Assembly (NCBI RefSeq): GCF_900114385.1 | Contig: NZ_FOSW01000004.1 | Span: forward strand, 124,001 to 188,000 | Source: Geodermatophilus ruber | Lineage (GTDB): Bacteria > Actinomycetota > Actinomycetes > Mycobacteriales > Geodermatophilaceae | Reading direction: 5' to 3' | DNA: 64,000 bases | Part shown: positions 8,812 through 18,084 of the stretch, piece by piece | Numbering within the stretch: the first letter of the stretch is position 1 | Layout: every line of letters starts with the position of its first letter | Position numbers and translations under genes: made by a program | Notes under the pieces: generated by a model | Seen by the model: the letters and a program-made list of their open reading frames with translations, nothing else | What the model was told of the DNA's origin: nothing | Database searches by the model: none

Positions 8812-10083
8812 GTGGCCGACCTGACCGACGCGGAGGCCCGCGCGCTGTCCGCCGTCGACGAGCGGTGGGTGGTCGCCCGGCTGCGCGCGCTGGTCGCCGT
8901 CCCGTCGGTCGGAGGGACGGCGGCGGAGGCCGAGGCACAGCACCTGGTCGCCGGCTGGCTGGAGGAGCTGGGTTGCGCCGTCGACCGGTGGCCGATCGAC
9001 CTGGCCGCGGCCGCGAGCGCGCCCGACGCCCCCGGCCAGGAGGTCGACCGCACCGAGGCCTGGGGCGTGGTCGGCACGGTGGCGGCCGCCGAGGACGGCG
9101 TGCCCGCGCTGGTGTTCTCCGGGCACACCGACGTCGTCCCGCCCGGCGACCGCGAGCTGTGGCCCGCCGACCCGTTCGTCCCCCGGCTGGCCGGCGGCGC
9201 GCTGCACGGCCGGGGTGCCTGCGACATGAAGGCCGGCGTTGTCGCCTCCCTCGCCGCCCTGGCGGCGGTGCGGGCGGCAGGGGTCCGGCTCACCCGGCCG
9301 GTCGCGGTGCACGCCGTCGTCGGGGAGGAGGACGGCGGTCTGGGCGCCTGGGCGACCCTGCAGCGGGGGCACCGCGGCGACCTGTGCGTCATTCCCGAGC
9401 CGACCGCCGGCGCGGTGGTCACCGCCTGCGCCGGCGCGCTGACCTTCCGCCTGGAGGTCACCGGACGCGCCGCGCACGCCGCCCACCGGGACCAGGGGGT
9501 GAGCGCGGTCGAGCTGTTCGCGGAAGTGCACGCCGGCCTGCGGGAGTTCGAGGCCGAGCGGCAGCGCGACGCCGACCGGCGCTTCGGGGACGCCCGCTTC
9601 CCCTACGGCCTGTCGATCGGCCGGGTCCGGGCCGGCGACTGGGCCAGCTCGGTGCCCGACCGGCTGGTGGCCGAGGGGAGGTACGGGGTCCGGCTGGGCG
9701 AGCCGGTCGAGGAGGCCCGCGCGGCGTTCGAGCACCGGCTGGCGGCGATCTGCGCGGCGCATCCCTGGCTCGCGCAGCACCCGGTGCGGGTCGGCTGGAC
9801 CGGCGGCGCGTTCGCCAGCGGCTCGCTGCCGTCCGGGCACCCGCTGCTGCCGGCGGTCCGGAGGGCGGTGGCCGACGCCGGCGGCGGGACGCCCCCGGAG
9901 CGGGCGCTGAGCGCCGGCAGCGACCTGCGCCTGTACGCCGCCGCCGGTGTCCCGACCCTGCACCACGGGCCCGGCGACCTGCAGCTGGCGCACGGGCCGC
10001 AGGAGCGGGTGCCGGTCGCCGAGGTGGTGACCGCGGCCCGCGCGTTCGCCCTGCTGACCCTGCGCAGCTGCGGGGTCGCATGA
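8812..10083 (+). CDS. M20-family metallopeptidase / ArgE-DapE-like deacylase
   Basis: 423 residues, cytoplasmic, predicted to cleave amide bonds of N-acyl amino acids or peptides with a two-metal site. Metal and catalytic residues: SGHTDVVP (H105, D107), RGACDMKAG (D138), GEEDGG (E172/E173) and IPEPTAG. The lid/dimerisation domain begins near EVTGRAAHAAHRDQG. A late conserved HGPGDLQLAH holds the C-terminal metal histidine region. The start is GTG at 8812. Its TGA overlaps the ATG of the next gene, so the two are co-translated. The exact substrate (acetylornithine, succinyl-diaminopimelate or peptide) cannot be decided. Confidence 0.9.
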   Translation: MADLTDAEARALSAVDERWVVARLRALVAVPSVGGTAAEAEAQHLVAGWLEELGCAVDRWPIDLAAAASAPDAPGQEVDRTEAWGVVGTVAAAEDGVPALVFSGHTDVVPPGDRELWPADPFVPRLAGGALHGRGACDMKAGVVASLAALAAVRAAGVRLTRPVAVHAVVGEEDGGLGAWATLQRGHRGDLCVIPEPTAGAVVTACAGALTFRLEVTGRAAHAAHRDQGVSAVELFAEVHAGLREFEAERQRDADRRFGDARFPYGLSIGRVRAGDWASSVPDRLVAEGRYGVRLGEPVEEARAAFEHRLAAICAAHPWLAQHPVRVGWTGGAFASGSLPSGHPLLPAVRRAVADAGGGTPPERALSAGSDLRLYAAAGVPTLHHGPGDLQLAHGPQERVPVAEVVTAARAFALLTLRSCGVA

Positions 10084-10715
10084 GCCTCGTCGGCTTCGAG
10101 ACGTGGGCGCAGCTGGCCGGCGACTCCCCCACCTCGCGCACCGAGTGGGCCGCGGTCGTCGCCGCGTGGGGCGAGCCGCACCGCCGCTACCACGACCTGG
10201 CACACCTGGCAGCCGTCCTCGGGCTGGTCGGCGAGCTGGCCGACGCTGCGGCCGATCCGGACGCCGTCCGGCTGGCCGCCTGGTACCACGACGTCGTCTA
10301 CGACCCGCTCCGCGATGACAACGAGGCGGTCAGCGCCGAGCGGGCGCGGGCCGGGCTGCGCGGGCTGGTCCCGGAGGAGCGGGTGGAGGAGGTGGCCCGG
10401 CTGGTGCGGCTCACCGCCGGACACGCCCCGGCGGCGGACGACCCGAACGGCGCGGTGCTCTGCGCCGCCGACCTGGCCGTGCTGGCCGGTCCGCCGGAGA
10501 GCTACGCCGCCTACGCCTCGGCCGTGCGCGCGGAGTACGGGCACCTCTCCGACGCGGCGTTCACCGCCGGACGCATCACCGTCCTGGAGCACCTGCTGGC
10601 ACTGCCCGCCCTGTACCGCCTGCCCGCGGTGGCCGCGGCGTGGACCCCGCGGGCGCGGGCCAACCTCACCGCGGAGCTGGGCCTGCTGAGGGCACGGGCC
10701 GGCGGGGCTTCCTGA
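10080..10715 (+). CDS. HD-domain-like metal-dependent phosphohydrolase
   Basis: 211 residues. The N-terminal half has RRYHDLAHL (about 36-43) and AAWYHDVVYDP (about 67-77), matching the predicted metal-dependent HD superfamily hydrolases. A later LCAADLAVLAG may supply another metal-binding aspartate. Its start overlaps the stop of the M20 peptidase by four bases (ATGA), indicating an operon. Its 3' end overlaps the tail of the convergent DUF4031 gene by 50 bp. Substrate unknown. Confidence 0.8.
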   Translation: MSLVGFETWAQLAGDSPTSRTEWAAVVAAWGEPHRRYHDLAHLAAVLGLVGELADAAADPDAVRLAAWYHDVVYDPLRDDNEAVSAERARAGLRGLVPEERVEEVARLVRLTAGHAPAADDPNGAVLCAADLAVLAGPPESYAAYASAVRAEYGHLSDAAFTAGRITVLEHLLALPALYRLPAVAAAWTPRARANLTAELGLLRARAGGAS

Positions 10716-10962
10716 CGCGCAGCCCGGCGGCCATCAGCCGGCCGAGCAGCTCGCGGGCGCCGACCGGGACGGCGCCGGCGGCCACGGCCACCTCGTAGAG
10801 GTCCTCGGGGACGTCGTAGTGGTCGCCCTGGAACGCCCGGCGGGGGATCCCCAGCTCGGCGGCGACGAAGGCGTGCAGCTCGTCGTGGGAGACGTCGCTG
10901 ACCAGGTGGGACCACAACCGGCCGCGCCAGGGCCACACCGGGGTGTCGATGAGCACGGCCAC
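10666..10962 (-). CDS. DUF4031 domain protein
   Basis: 98 residues starting at GTG 10962 (AVLIDTPVWPWRGRLWSHLV...). The opening and the conserved DELHAFVAAELGIPRRAFQGDHYDVPE match the DUF4031 family of small actinobacterial proteins of unknown function. No ribosome site is present. CAGACT lies 7 nt before the GTG, so the mRNA may be leaderless. It overlaps the convergent HD gene and is divergent from the oxidoreductase gene. Confidence 0.8.
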   Translation of the reverse strand: MAVLIDTPVWPWRGRLWSHLVSDVSHDELHAFVAAELGIPRRAFQGDHYDVPEDLYEVAVAAGAVPVGARELLGRLMAAGLRVRKPRRPVPSAGPAPR

Positions 10963-10969
10963 GGGAGGC

Positions 10970-10975
10970 AGTCTG
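10970..10975 (-). promoter_or_regulatory. -10-like hexamer CAGACT, leaderless start
   Basis: The hexamer ends 7 nt before the GTG at 10962 on the minus strand. Confidence 0.4.
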
Positions 10976-11015
10976 CCCGGCGGGGACGGCAACCTCCTGC
11001 GGTGCGGGTCCCCGC

Positions 11016-11021
11016 TAGCGT
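11016..11021 (+). promoter_or_regulatory. -10-like hexamer TAGCGT, leaderless start
   Basis: TAGCGT is followed by 7 nt and then the GTG at 11029. No ribosome site is present. Confidence 0.5.
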
Positions 11022-11028
11022 CGGGCCG

Positions 11029-12024
11029 GTGAAGGAAGAGATCCGCTGGGGCGTCGTCGGGCCGGGCCGCATCGCGGAGAAGCTGGTCGCGGACTTCGCC
11101 CACGTGGAGGGCGCCCGGCCGGTCGCGGTCGCGTCCCGCTCGCTCGACCGCGCCGCGGACTTCGCCCGCCGGCACGGGCTCGACCGCGCCCACGGCTCCT
11201 ACGCCGACATCCTCGCCGACCCGGACATCGACATCCTCTACGTCGCCACGCCCCACCCGCAGCACCACGCGGTGGCCCTCGCCGCCCTGGAGGCGGGCAA
11301 GGCGCTGCTGGTGGAGAAGGCGTTCACCGCGACGACCGCCGGGGCCGCGGAGGTGATCGACCTGGCCCGGGAGCGCGGGTTGTTCACCATGGAGGCGATG
11401 TGGACGCGCTTCCAGCCGGCGGTCGTGGCCCTGCGGGACCTGGTGGCCGACGGCGCGATCGGGGAGGTCCGTTCCGTCCAGGCCGACCTCGGGGTCGCCC
11501 GCGACTACGACCCCGTCGACCGGCTGTTCGCCCTCGAGCTGGGCGGCGGGGCCCTGCTGGACCTCGGCGTCTACGTCGTCTCCTTCGCGCAGATGCTCCT
11601 CGGCAGCCCGGACACCGTGACGACCGCGGGCTCGCTGTTCCCGACCGGGGCCGACGCCGAGGCGAGCCTGCTGCTGGGCTACGCCGACGGCCGTTCGGCG
11701 GCGCTGACCACCTCGCTGCGGTACGCGCTGCCGGGGCAGGCCCGCGTGTTCGGCACCGCCGGCTGGATCGACGTCCTCCCCCGCTTCCACCACCCGCAGA
11801 CGATCGTGCTGCACCGCGCCGGCGCCGAACCGGAGACGATCACCCGCCCGCAGACCGGCGGCGGCTACGCGCACGAGCTGATCGAGGTGACCGAGTGCCT
11901 GCGGGCCGGCCGCACCGAGAGCGCGGTCATGCCGCTGGCCGACACCCTGGCCGTGCAGGCGGTGCTCGGCCAGGCCGCCGACCAGCTCGGCATCCGGCAC
12001 GCGGAGGACCCGAGCGTGCTCTAG
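11029..12024 (+). CDS. Gfo/Idh/MocA-family oxidoreductase
   Basis: 331-residue NAD(P)-dependent dehydrogenase of sugar/cyclitol type. The Rossmann fold begins at residue 1 with VVGPGRIAEK (GxGxxA, about 9-18). The catalytic lysine motif LVEKAFT is at about 89-95. The C-terminal domain has LGGGALLDLGVYVVSFAQ, typical of the dihydrodiol dehydrogenase/1,5-anhydrofructose reductase branch. It converges on the DUF72 gene, and both stop codons share the palindrome CTAG. Substrate unknown. Confidence 0.9.
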   Translation: MKEEIRWGVVGPGRIAEKLVADFAHVEGARPVAVASRSLDRAADFARRHGLDRAHGSYADILADPDIDILYVATPHPQHHAVALAALEAGKALLVEKAFTATTAGAAEVIDLARERGLFTMEAMWTRFQPAVVALRDLVADGAIGEVRSVQADLGVARDYDPVDRLFALELGGGALLDLGVYVVSFAQMLLGSPDTVTTAGSLFPTGADAEASLLLGYADGRSAALTTSLRYALPGQARVFGTAGWIDVLPRFHHPQTIVLHRAGAEPETITRPQTGGGYAHELIEVTECLRAGRTESAVMPLADTLAVQAVLGQAADQLGIRHAEDPSVL

Positions 12025-12821
12025 ACGGACGCCGTCCCGGCCTCCGCCCACGCCTCGCCGGTCGCCTGCTCGAGGGTGGGCACGCGGGTCGGCGTTCCGC
12101 CGGCCCGGCGCACGGCCTCGGCGAAGTGGACGGCGTCGACGACCGCCGCGCCGCCGGGGTCGTTGTTGAAGTAGACGAGGACGTCCTCCACCGGGGACCA
12201 CGTGGCGGCGAGGCGGTCGGCCCACAGCTGCAGCGTCTCCGGCCGGTAGCGCCAGTTCTCCGCGCCCGTGTGCAGCCGCAGGTACCCCCAGTCGGTGGTC
12301 CGCCAGAGCGGGGCGACGGGGCGCTCATCGCGGTCGGCCCAGCACAGGGCGGCGCCGTAGCGCTCCAGCAGGGCGCGGATCTCGTCGGTCCACCAGCTCT
12401 CGTGCCGCGGTTCGACGGCCACGCGGGTGCCACCCGGAAAGCAGGCGAGGCACTCGCGCAGCAGCTCGGCGTCGGCCTTCAGCGTGGGCGGCAGCTGGAG
12501 CAGGATCGTGTCGAGCTTGTCGCCCAGCCCGGCGGCGCGCTCCATCAGGCGGGCCACCGGCTCCTCGGGCTCGCGCAGCCGCTTGATGTGGGTCAGGTAG
12601 CGGCTGGCCTTGACCGCCCACCGGAAGTCCGGCGGGGTGCGCTCGCGCCACTTCTCGAACGTCGTCCGCTCGGGCAGCCGGTAGAAGGCGTTGTTGCTCT
12701 CGACCGTGGCGAAGTGCTTGGCGTAGTGCTCCAGCCAGAGCCGTTGCGGCAGCTTCTGCGGGTAGAAGCGGCCGCGCCAGTCGCGGTACTGCCAGCCCGA
12801 CGTCCCGATGATCACCGCCAC
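12021..12821 (-). CDS. DUF72 (YecE-like) TIM-barrel protein
   Basis: 266 residues. The start IIGTSGWQYRDWRGRFYP, the EVNxxFYR-like VESNNAFYRLPE and the late VYFNNDPGGAA motif (about 218-228) define the DUF72 family. Its fold is a TIM barrel and its function is unknown. It begins with ATG at 12821. The region upstream holds two copies of a hairpin-forming repeat. Four bases of its 3' end overlap the convergent oxidoreductase. Confidence 0.88.
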   Translation of the reverse strand: MAVIIGTSGWQYRDWRGRFYPQKLPQRLWLEHYAKHFATVESNNAFYRLPERTTFEKWRERTPPDFRWAVKASRYLTHIKRLREPEEPVARLMERAAGLGDKLDTILLQLPPTLKADAELLRECLACFPGGTRVAVEPRHESWWTDEIRALLERYGAALCWADRDERPVAPLWRTTDWGYLRLHTGAENWRYRPETLQLWADRLAATWSPVEDVLVYFNNDPGGAAVVDAVHFAEAVRRAGGTPTRVPTLEQATGEAWAEAGTASV

Positions 12822-12855
12822 GGACGGCGCCTACCCGCGACCGGGACGTCCGACG

Positions 12856-12929
12856 CGCCCCTCGGATTGAGGACCTTCGCCCCCAGTCCGACGCGCCCCG
12901 CGCCCCTCGGATTGGGGACCTTCGTCCCC
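12856..12929. repeat. two direct copies of a ~29-bp hairpin repeat
   Basis: Copy 1 (12856-12884) and copy 2 (12901-12929) share CGCCCCTCGGATTG(A/G)GGACCTTCG(C/T)CCCC. In copy 2 GGGGAC-CTTC-GTCCCC forms a perfect 6-bp stem; copy 1 is degenerate. It sits between the divergent DUF72 and secreted-protein genes. It could be a dispersed extragenic palindrome or a regulatory hairpin. Confidence 0.6.
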
Positions 12930-13029
12930 CCTCCGCTCGGCTGACGCTTTCGAGCGGATCGGATGACCGTCTGTCCCCATGGAGACCGACCCTCCGTCCG
13001 AGGAGGGCCGGCGGACAGCGGAGAAGACG

Positions 13030-15174
13030 ATGACCAGATCACGACCGACCACCTTGGGTGGCCGTGGGGACGGTACGCGAGCTGGAGCTCCGTCCGTGTC
13101 GCGGCTGCCCGCCCCCCGGCGGGGGAACCGGCTGCTGGCCGGCGGCCTCGCCGCCCTCACGGCCACCGGCGGGCTCATCGGGTTCGTCAGCAGCGCCTCG
13201 GCCGGCACCCCGCCGGCCGGGCCGGGCAACATCGAGGTGTTCCCCTCCCGCGACATGGTGGCCATCGAGGGCTACACCGCCCAGGCCGGCCAGACCGCGA
13301 CCCTGACCGTCTCGCGCGGCGGCGAGACCGTCGGCACCGCCACGGGCGTCGTCGACGGGACCGGCTTCATGGAGTGGAACCACGAGGCGACCCCGCGGCC
13401 CGGCGGCGGGTTCGACGGATGCTTCACCGACGTCACCCCCGACATCCAGGCGGGTGACGACGTGTCGGTCTCGTTCAGCGGCTCGCCACTGGTCGACGGG
13501 ATGAAGGTCAGCTCGGCCGAGGTCACCGGGGTGACCGCCAGCGAGCCGGCCGAGGGGAACGTCAACACCGTCACGATCACGGGCACCTACGGCCCGGACA
13601 CCGACCTCGGCCGGTTCGCCGTCGAGGTCGTCAACCCCACGATGCGCGACGAGGGCAACATCGGCGAGCGGGCGATCGGCTGGAGCCCGAACGAGGCGGC
13701 GGAGCCCACGCAGGGCTACACCGTCGAGGGCACCGCGGCGAACGGTGAGTTCTCGGTGACCTTCGGCGGCCTGTCGCCGTCGGACCAGCAGCTGGTCTTC
13801 GACGGCGAGAAGGTGGCGCTGAGCTGGATGGCCGACGCCACCGCGGTCGAGGCCCAGCTCGGCCTCACGCTGGCGGAGTACGGGCTGGTCGGCGGCGGCG
13901 CCCCCGGCTGCCCGCCCGGACCGGACGGCGCCGAACCCCCGGCCGGCGAGTTCTCCGTGGTCTGGGACAACCAGGCCCAGGCCACCGTCACCTGGGCCTC
14001 CGCCGCGCCCGTCGCGGGCGGTGAGCCGGTCGACGGCTACAGCATCGAGGCCATCGACCAGACGGCCGACGCCGCCGGCGCCCAGCGGCTGTCCGGCTAC
14101 CGGGTCGGCCCGGACGCCACCCAGGTGGTCCTGGACGGCCTGGACCCCGGCGCGCTGTACGACATCGAGGTCCGCTCGATCGTCGACGGCGAACTGGGCG
14201 CCCCGTTCGCCCTCGCGGGCACGGCCTCGCCCACGCCTCCCGACGGCGAGACCGACACCACCGCCCCGGTCCTGACCTCCACTCCCGAGCTCAACGGGAC
14301 CACGGCGGTGCTCGCCGACAGCCGGACGCTGACCCTGTCGGCCGACGAGGGCACGATCTACTACACCCTCGACGGCTCTCCGGTCACCACGCAGCCGAAC
14401 GGCAACGTTCCCTCGCCCACCGCGAAGATCTACCAGGAGCCGATCCCGATCACGGCTGCCGACACCGCGATCACCATCGCGGTGATCGACACCGCCGGCA
14501 ACGCCACGCACGCCTCGGGTGTCGTCTCTCCCCGCCCCGCGGCCGCGGCCGTCGCCCCCACCGGGTCGGCCGTGACCAGCTTCGCCGGCGCCGGGCCCGA
14601 CGCGGCCAACCCCCAGGGCCGGGTCAGCCTGGGCTGGAACCCGGTGCCCGACGCCACCGAGTACCGCGTCCGGGTGTACCTGCGGACGGACGCGACGAAC
14701 ACCAACACGCTCCAGCCGGAGCGGGACGTGGTCGTCACCGGTACCACCGCGGACGTGACCGGCCTGCCCAAGTCCGCGCCGGGGCAGCGGTGGGTCTTCC
14801 GGGTCCAGTCGAAGACGCCGGCCGCCACGACGTACTCGCCGTTGACCACGGGCGTCAACGTCGTCCTCCCGGGTGACGACATCGGCCTGGACCTGGCCCA
14901 GTTCCGCACCGGTGACGAGTTCCGCATCAGCGGCTCGGGCACCGTGCCGGGCGCGACGATCACCGTCCACCGCCCGAACGCGACCGGCACCGGCCCGGTC
15001 ACCACGCCGATCCCCGGATACCCGTCGGCGACGGTGGGTGCTGTGGAGGCACCGGCGAACGCCGGCCCCTGGTCGATCGTCCTCGACCCGGCCCCCACCA
15101 CCGCGCCCAGCCAGATCTGGATCAAGTCCAGCCAGGGCGCCGTCGCCGGACCGTTCACCGTCGACGTCCGGTAG
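13030..15174 (+). CDS. secreted FN3 / chitobiase-C-like domain protein
   Basis: 714 residues from the ATG at 13030, which has GGAG seven bases upstream; the earlier ATG at 12979 lacks one. The signal peptide is about 25-58, with hydrophobic LLAGGLAALTATGGLIGFV and a cut after SASA. A fibronectin type III module (about 310-410) carries SVVWDNQAQATVTWASA and VLDGLDPGALYDIEVRS. Then comes a chitobiase/hexosaminidase C-terminal-like module (about 430-515) with GTIYYTLDGSPVT and IAVIDTAGNA, and another FN3-like module (about 530-635). I see no catalytic domain. An adhesive, wall-associated or substrate-binding role is likely. Confidence 0.82.
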   Translation: MTRSRPTTLGGRGDGTRAGAPSVSRLPAPRRGNRLLAGGLAALTATGGLIGFVSSASAGTPPAGPGNIEVFPSRDMVAIEGYTAQAGQTATLTVSRGGETVGTATGVVDGTGFMEWNHEATPRPGGGFDGCFTDVTPDIQAGDDVSVSFSGSPLVDGMKVSSAEVTGVTASEPAEGNVNTVTITGTYGPDTDLGRFAVEVVNPTMRDEGNIGERAIGWSPNEAAEPTQGYTVEGTAANGEFSVTFGGLSPSDQQLVFDGEKVALSWMADATAVEAQLGLTLAEYGLVGGGAPGCPPGPDGAEPPAGEFSVVWDNQAQATVTWASAAPVAGGEPVDGYSIEAIDQTADAAGAQRLSGYRVGPDATQVVLDGLDPGALYDIEVRSIVDGELGAPFALAGTASPTPPDGETDTTAPVLTSTPELNGTTAVLADSRTLTLSADEGTIYYTLDGSPVTTQPNGNVPSPTAKIYQEPIPITAADTAITIAVIDTAGNATHASGVVSPRPAAAAVAPTGSAVTSFAGAGPDAANPQGRVSLGWNPVPDATEYRVRVYLRTDATNTNTLQPERDVVVTGTTADVTGLPKSAPGQRWVFRVQSKTPAATTYSPLTTGVNVVLPGDDIGLDLAQFRTGDEFRISGSGTVPGATITVHRPNATGTGPVTTPIPGYPSATVGAVEAPANAGPWSIVLDPAPTTAPSQIWIKSSQGAVAGPFTVDVR

Positions 15175-15194
15175 CACCACGACTGAACACGCAC

Positions 15195-15230
15195 CCGAGG
15201 GCCCGTCACCACCCGGTGACGGGCCCTCGG
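15195..15230. terminator. strong hairpin terminator (16-bp perfect stem)
   Basis: Arms 15195-15210 and 15215-15230 (CCGAGGGCCCGTCACC and its complement) enclose a 4-nt loop, 20 bp after the secreted-protein stop codon. No U-tract follows, as is common in actinobacterial terminators. Confidence 0.8.
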
Positions 15231-15257
15231 CCTGCGCGGTGTGCTGAGCTTCGGGAC

Positions 15258-15620
15258 ATGAGCGCCCCCGCCCGGTTCAAGGACCTCTGCCTCGACGCCC
15301 GCGACCACCAGTCCCTCGCCGACTGGTGGTGCGCGGCGCTCGGCTACGTGCGGAGCTCCCCCTCCGGCGGAACCGAGCGCGACCCCGCCTGGCCGGTGCC
15401 GATCAAGGACCCCTCCGGGACCGGGCCGCTGATCTGGTTCAACCCGGTCACCGAGGCGAAGACGGTCAAGAACCGGATGCACCTCGACGTCGTCGGGGAC
15501 ACCGCCGCGCTGCTCGCCGCCGGCGCCACCCTGCTGCGGGCCCGGGACGGCGAGGTCGACTGGGACGTGCTCGCCGACCCGGAGGGCAACGAGTTCTGCG
15601 TCTTCTCCCCGCGCGACTGA
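15258..15620 (+). CDS. VOC / glyoxalase-like protein
   Basis: 120 residues of the actinobacterial glyoxalase-like subfamily. FKDLCLDARDHQSLADWWCAALG is at the start, PIKDPSG..PLIWFNPV in the middle and NRMHLDVV plus VLADPEGNEFCVF at the end. The metal/substrate His and Glu of the vicinal-oxygen-chelate fold are likely in MHLDVV and GNEFCV. Function is unknown; relatives include resistance and isomerase proteins. ATG at 15258 is preceded by TGAGCT at 7 nt. It converges on groEL across a long quasi-palindrome. Confidence 0.85.
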   Translation: MSAPARFKDLCLDARDHQSLADWWCAALGYVRSSPSGGTERDPAWPVPIKDPSGTGPLIWFNPVTEAKTVKNRMHLDVVGDTAALLAAGATLLRARDGEVDWDVLADPEGNEFCVFSPRD

Positions 15621-15625
15621 CCGTC

Positions 15626-15710
15626 CGGCGGGCTCTTGGAGTGTTGCTCGGGCATCCGGGGTCCTGCAGCACCCCGGTTGCGAGAGAACTACTCCAGAAG
15701 CGGCCCGCCG
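15626..15710. repeat. 85-nt quasi-palindrome between convergent VOC and groEL genes
   Basis: Nested complementary arms: CGGCGGGC 15626-15633 with GCCCGCCG 15703-15710, then TGGAGT with ACTCCA, CTC with GAG, and CCGGGGT with ACCCCGG around a short loop. It starts 6 bases after the VOC stop codon. It is longer and more complex than needed for termination, so it may be a REP-like element acting as a bidirectional terminator. Confidence 0.6.
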
Positions 15711-15728
15711 CGCCCCCAGAGACGCCGA

Positions 15729-15760
15729 CAGGGGCGACCCGCCGAAGCGGACCGCCCCTG
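15729..15760. terminator. groEL terminator hairpin
   Basis: CAGGGGCG at 15729-15736 pairs with CGCCCCTG at 15753-15760 around an inner stem. It lies 35 nt past the groEL stop codon on the minus strand. Confidence 0.65.
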
Positions 15761-15795
15761 CCGGGCAGTGCTGGTGGTGCGGTGAGGGGCTGGAC

Positions 15796-17526
<1,731 letters not shown>

Positions 17527-17543
17527 TCACCGTTCCGACCTCG

Positions 17544-17570
17544 TTGGCACTCGACAGCGTCGAGTGCCAG
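17544..17570. promoter_or_regulatory. CIRCE operator 1 (HrcA site) of groEL
   Basis: TTGGCACTC-N9-GAGTGCCAG matches the consensus TTAGCACTC-N9-GAGTGCTAA with exact 9-bp spacing. It lies about 120 bp upstream of the groEL start. Confidence 0.93.
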
Positions 17571-17577
17571 ATCGAGT

Positions 17578-17604
17578 CTGGCACTCGGCCGTACCGAGTG
17601 CAAG
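17578..17604. promoter_or_regulatory. CIRCE operator 2 (HrcA site) of groEL
   Basis: CTGGCACTC-N9-GAGTGCAAG keeps the CIRCE arm sequence and the 9-bp spacing. Its centre is 34 bp from the first, giving a tandem arrangement. Confidence 0.85.
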
Positions 17605-17623
17605 AACGGGGGTCGGCGACGAC

Positions 17624-17658
17624 CGAGGCCCGGCCCCCGAACTGGGGACCGGGCCTCG
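17624..17658 (-). terminator. cold-shock gene terminator
   Basis: CGAGGCCCGG (17624-17633) pairs perfectly with CCGGGCCTCG (17649-17658), extended by inner C/G pairs. It begins 16 nt after the csp stop codon and lies between csp and the groEL operators. Confidence 0.75.
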
Positions 17659-17674
17659 ACCGGGAACGGGTGGA

Positions 17675-17875
17675 TCAGACGCTGCGCACGGCGTCGGCCT
17701 GCGGACCCTTCTCACCCTGGACGACCTCGAAGGTGACCCGCTGGCCCTCGTCGAGGCTCTTGTAGCCGTCCATCTGGATGGCCGAGTAGTGGACGAAGAC
17801 GTCCTGGCCGCCGTCGACGGCGATGAAGCCGAAGCCCTTCTCGGCGTTGAACCACTTCACGGTGCCCTGTGCCAC
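17675..17875 (-). CDS. cspA: cold-shock domain protein (CspA family)
   Basis: 66 residues from the GTG at 17875 ([17 protein letters not shown]), with GGGAG six bases upstream. RNP1 (KGFGFI) and RNP2 (VFVHYS) RNA-binding motifs are intact. It is a single OB-fold nucleic-acid chaperone. A ~200-bp upstream region up to thrC leaves room for the long 5' leader typical of csp genes. Its terminator separates it from groEL. Confidence 0.96.
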   Translation of the reverse strand: MAQGTVKWFNAEKGFGFIAVDGGQDVFVHYSAIQMDGYKSLDEGQRVTFEVVQGEKGPQADAVRSV

Positions 17876-18084
17876 GTGTGCTCCCACGTTTCGTGCGTGC
17901 GGACGACCCCCGCGAACCAGGGGCCGGGTCTAGCTCTTCCGCCCGCCTAACACGAACGTGGAACTGAAACCGCGGGAGAACGTACAGCACAAAAGCCGTG
18001 GTGAGAGCAACCTCACGCACGTGACGCACCGGATGGGGGAACGGGCCGTCCCTCGCCCGGGGAGCGGCCGCACGCCCTACGGCG

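Noticed and set aside
12979..13029. Earlier ATG start for the secreted FN3 protein
   Set aside because: No ribosome site; the ATG at 13030 has GGAG at good spacing and gives a normal signal peptide.
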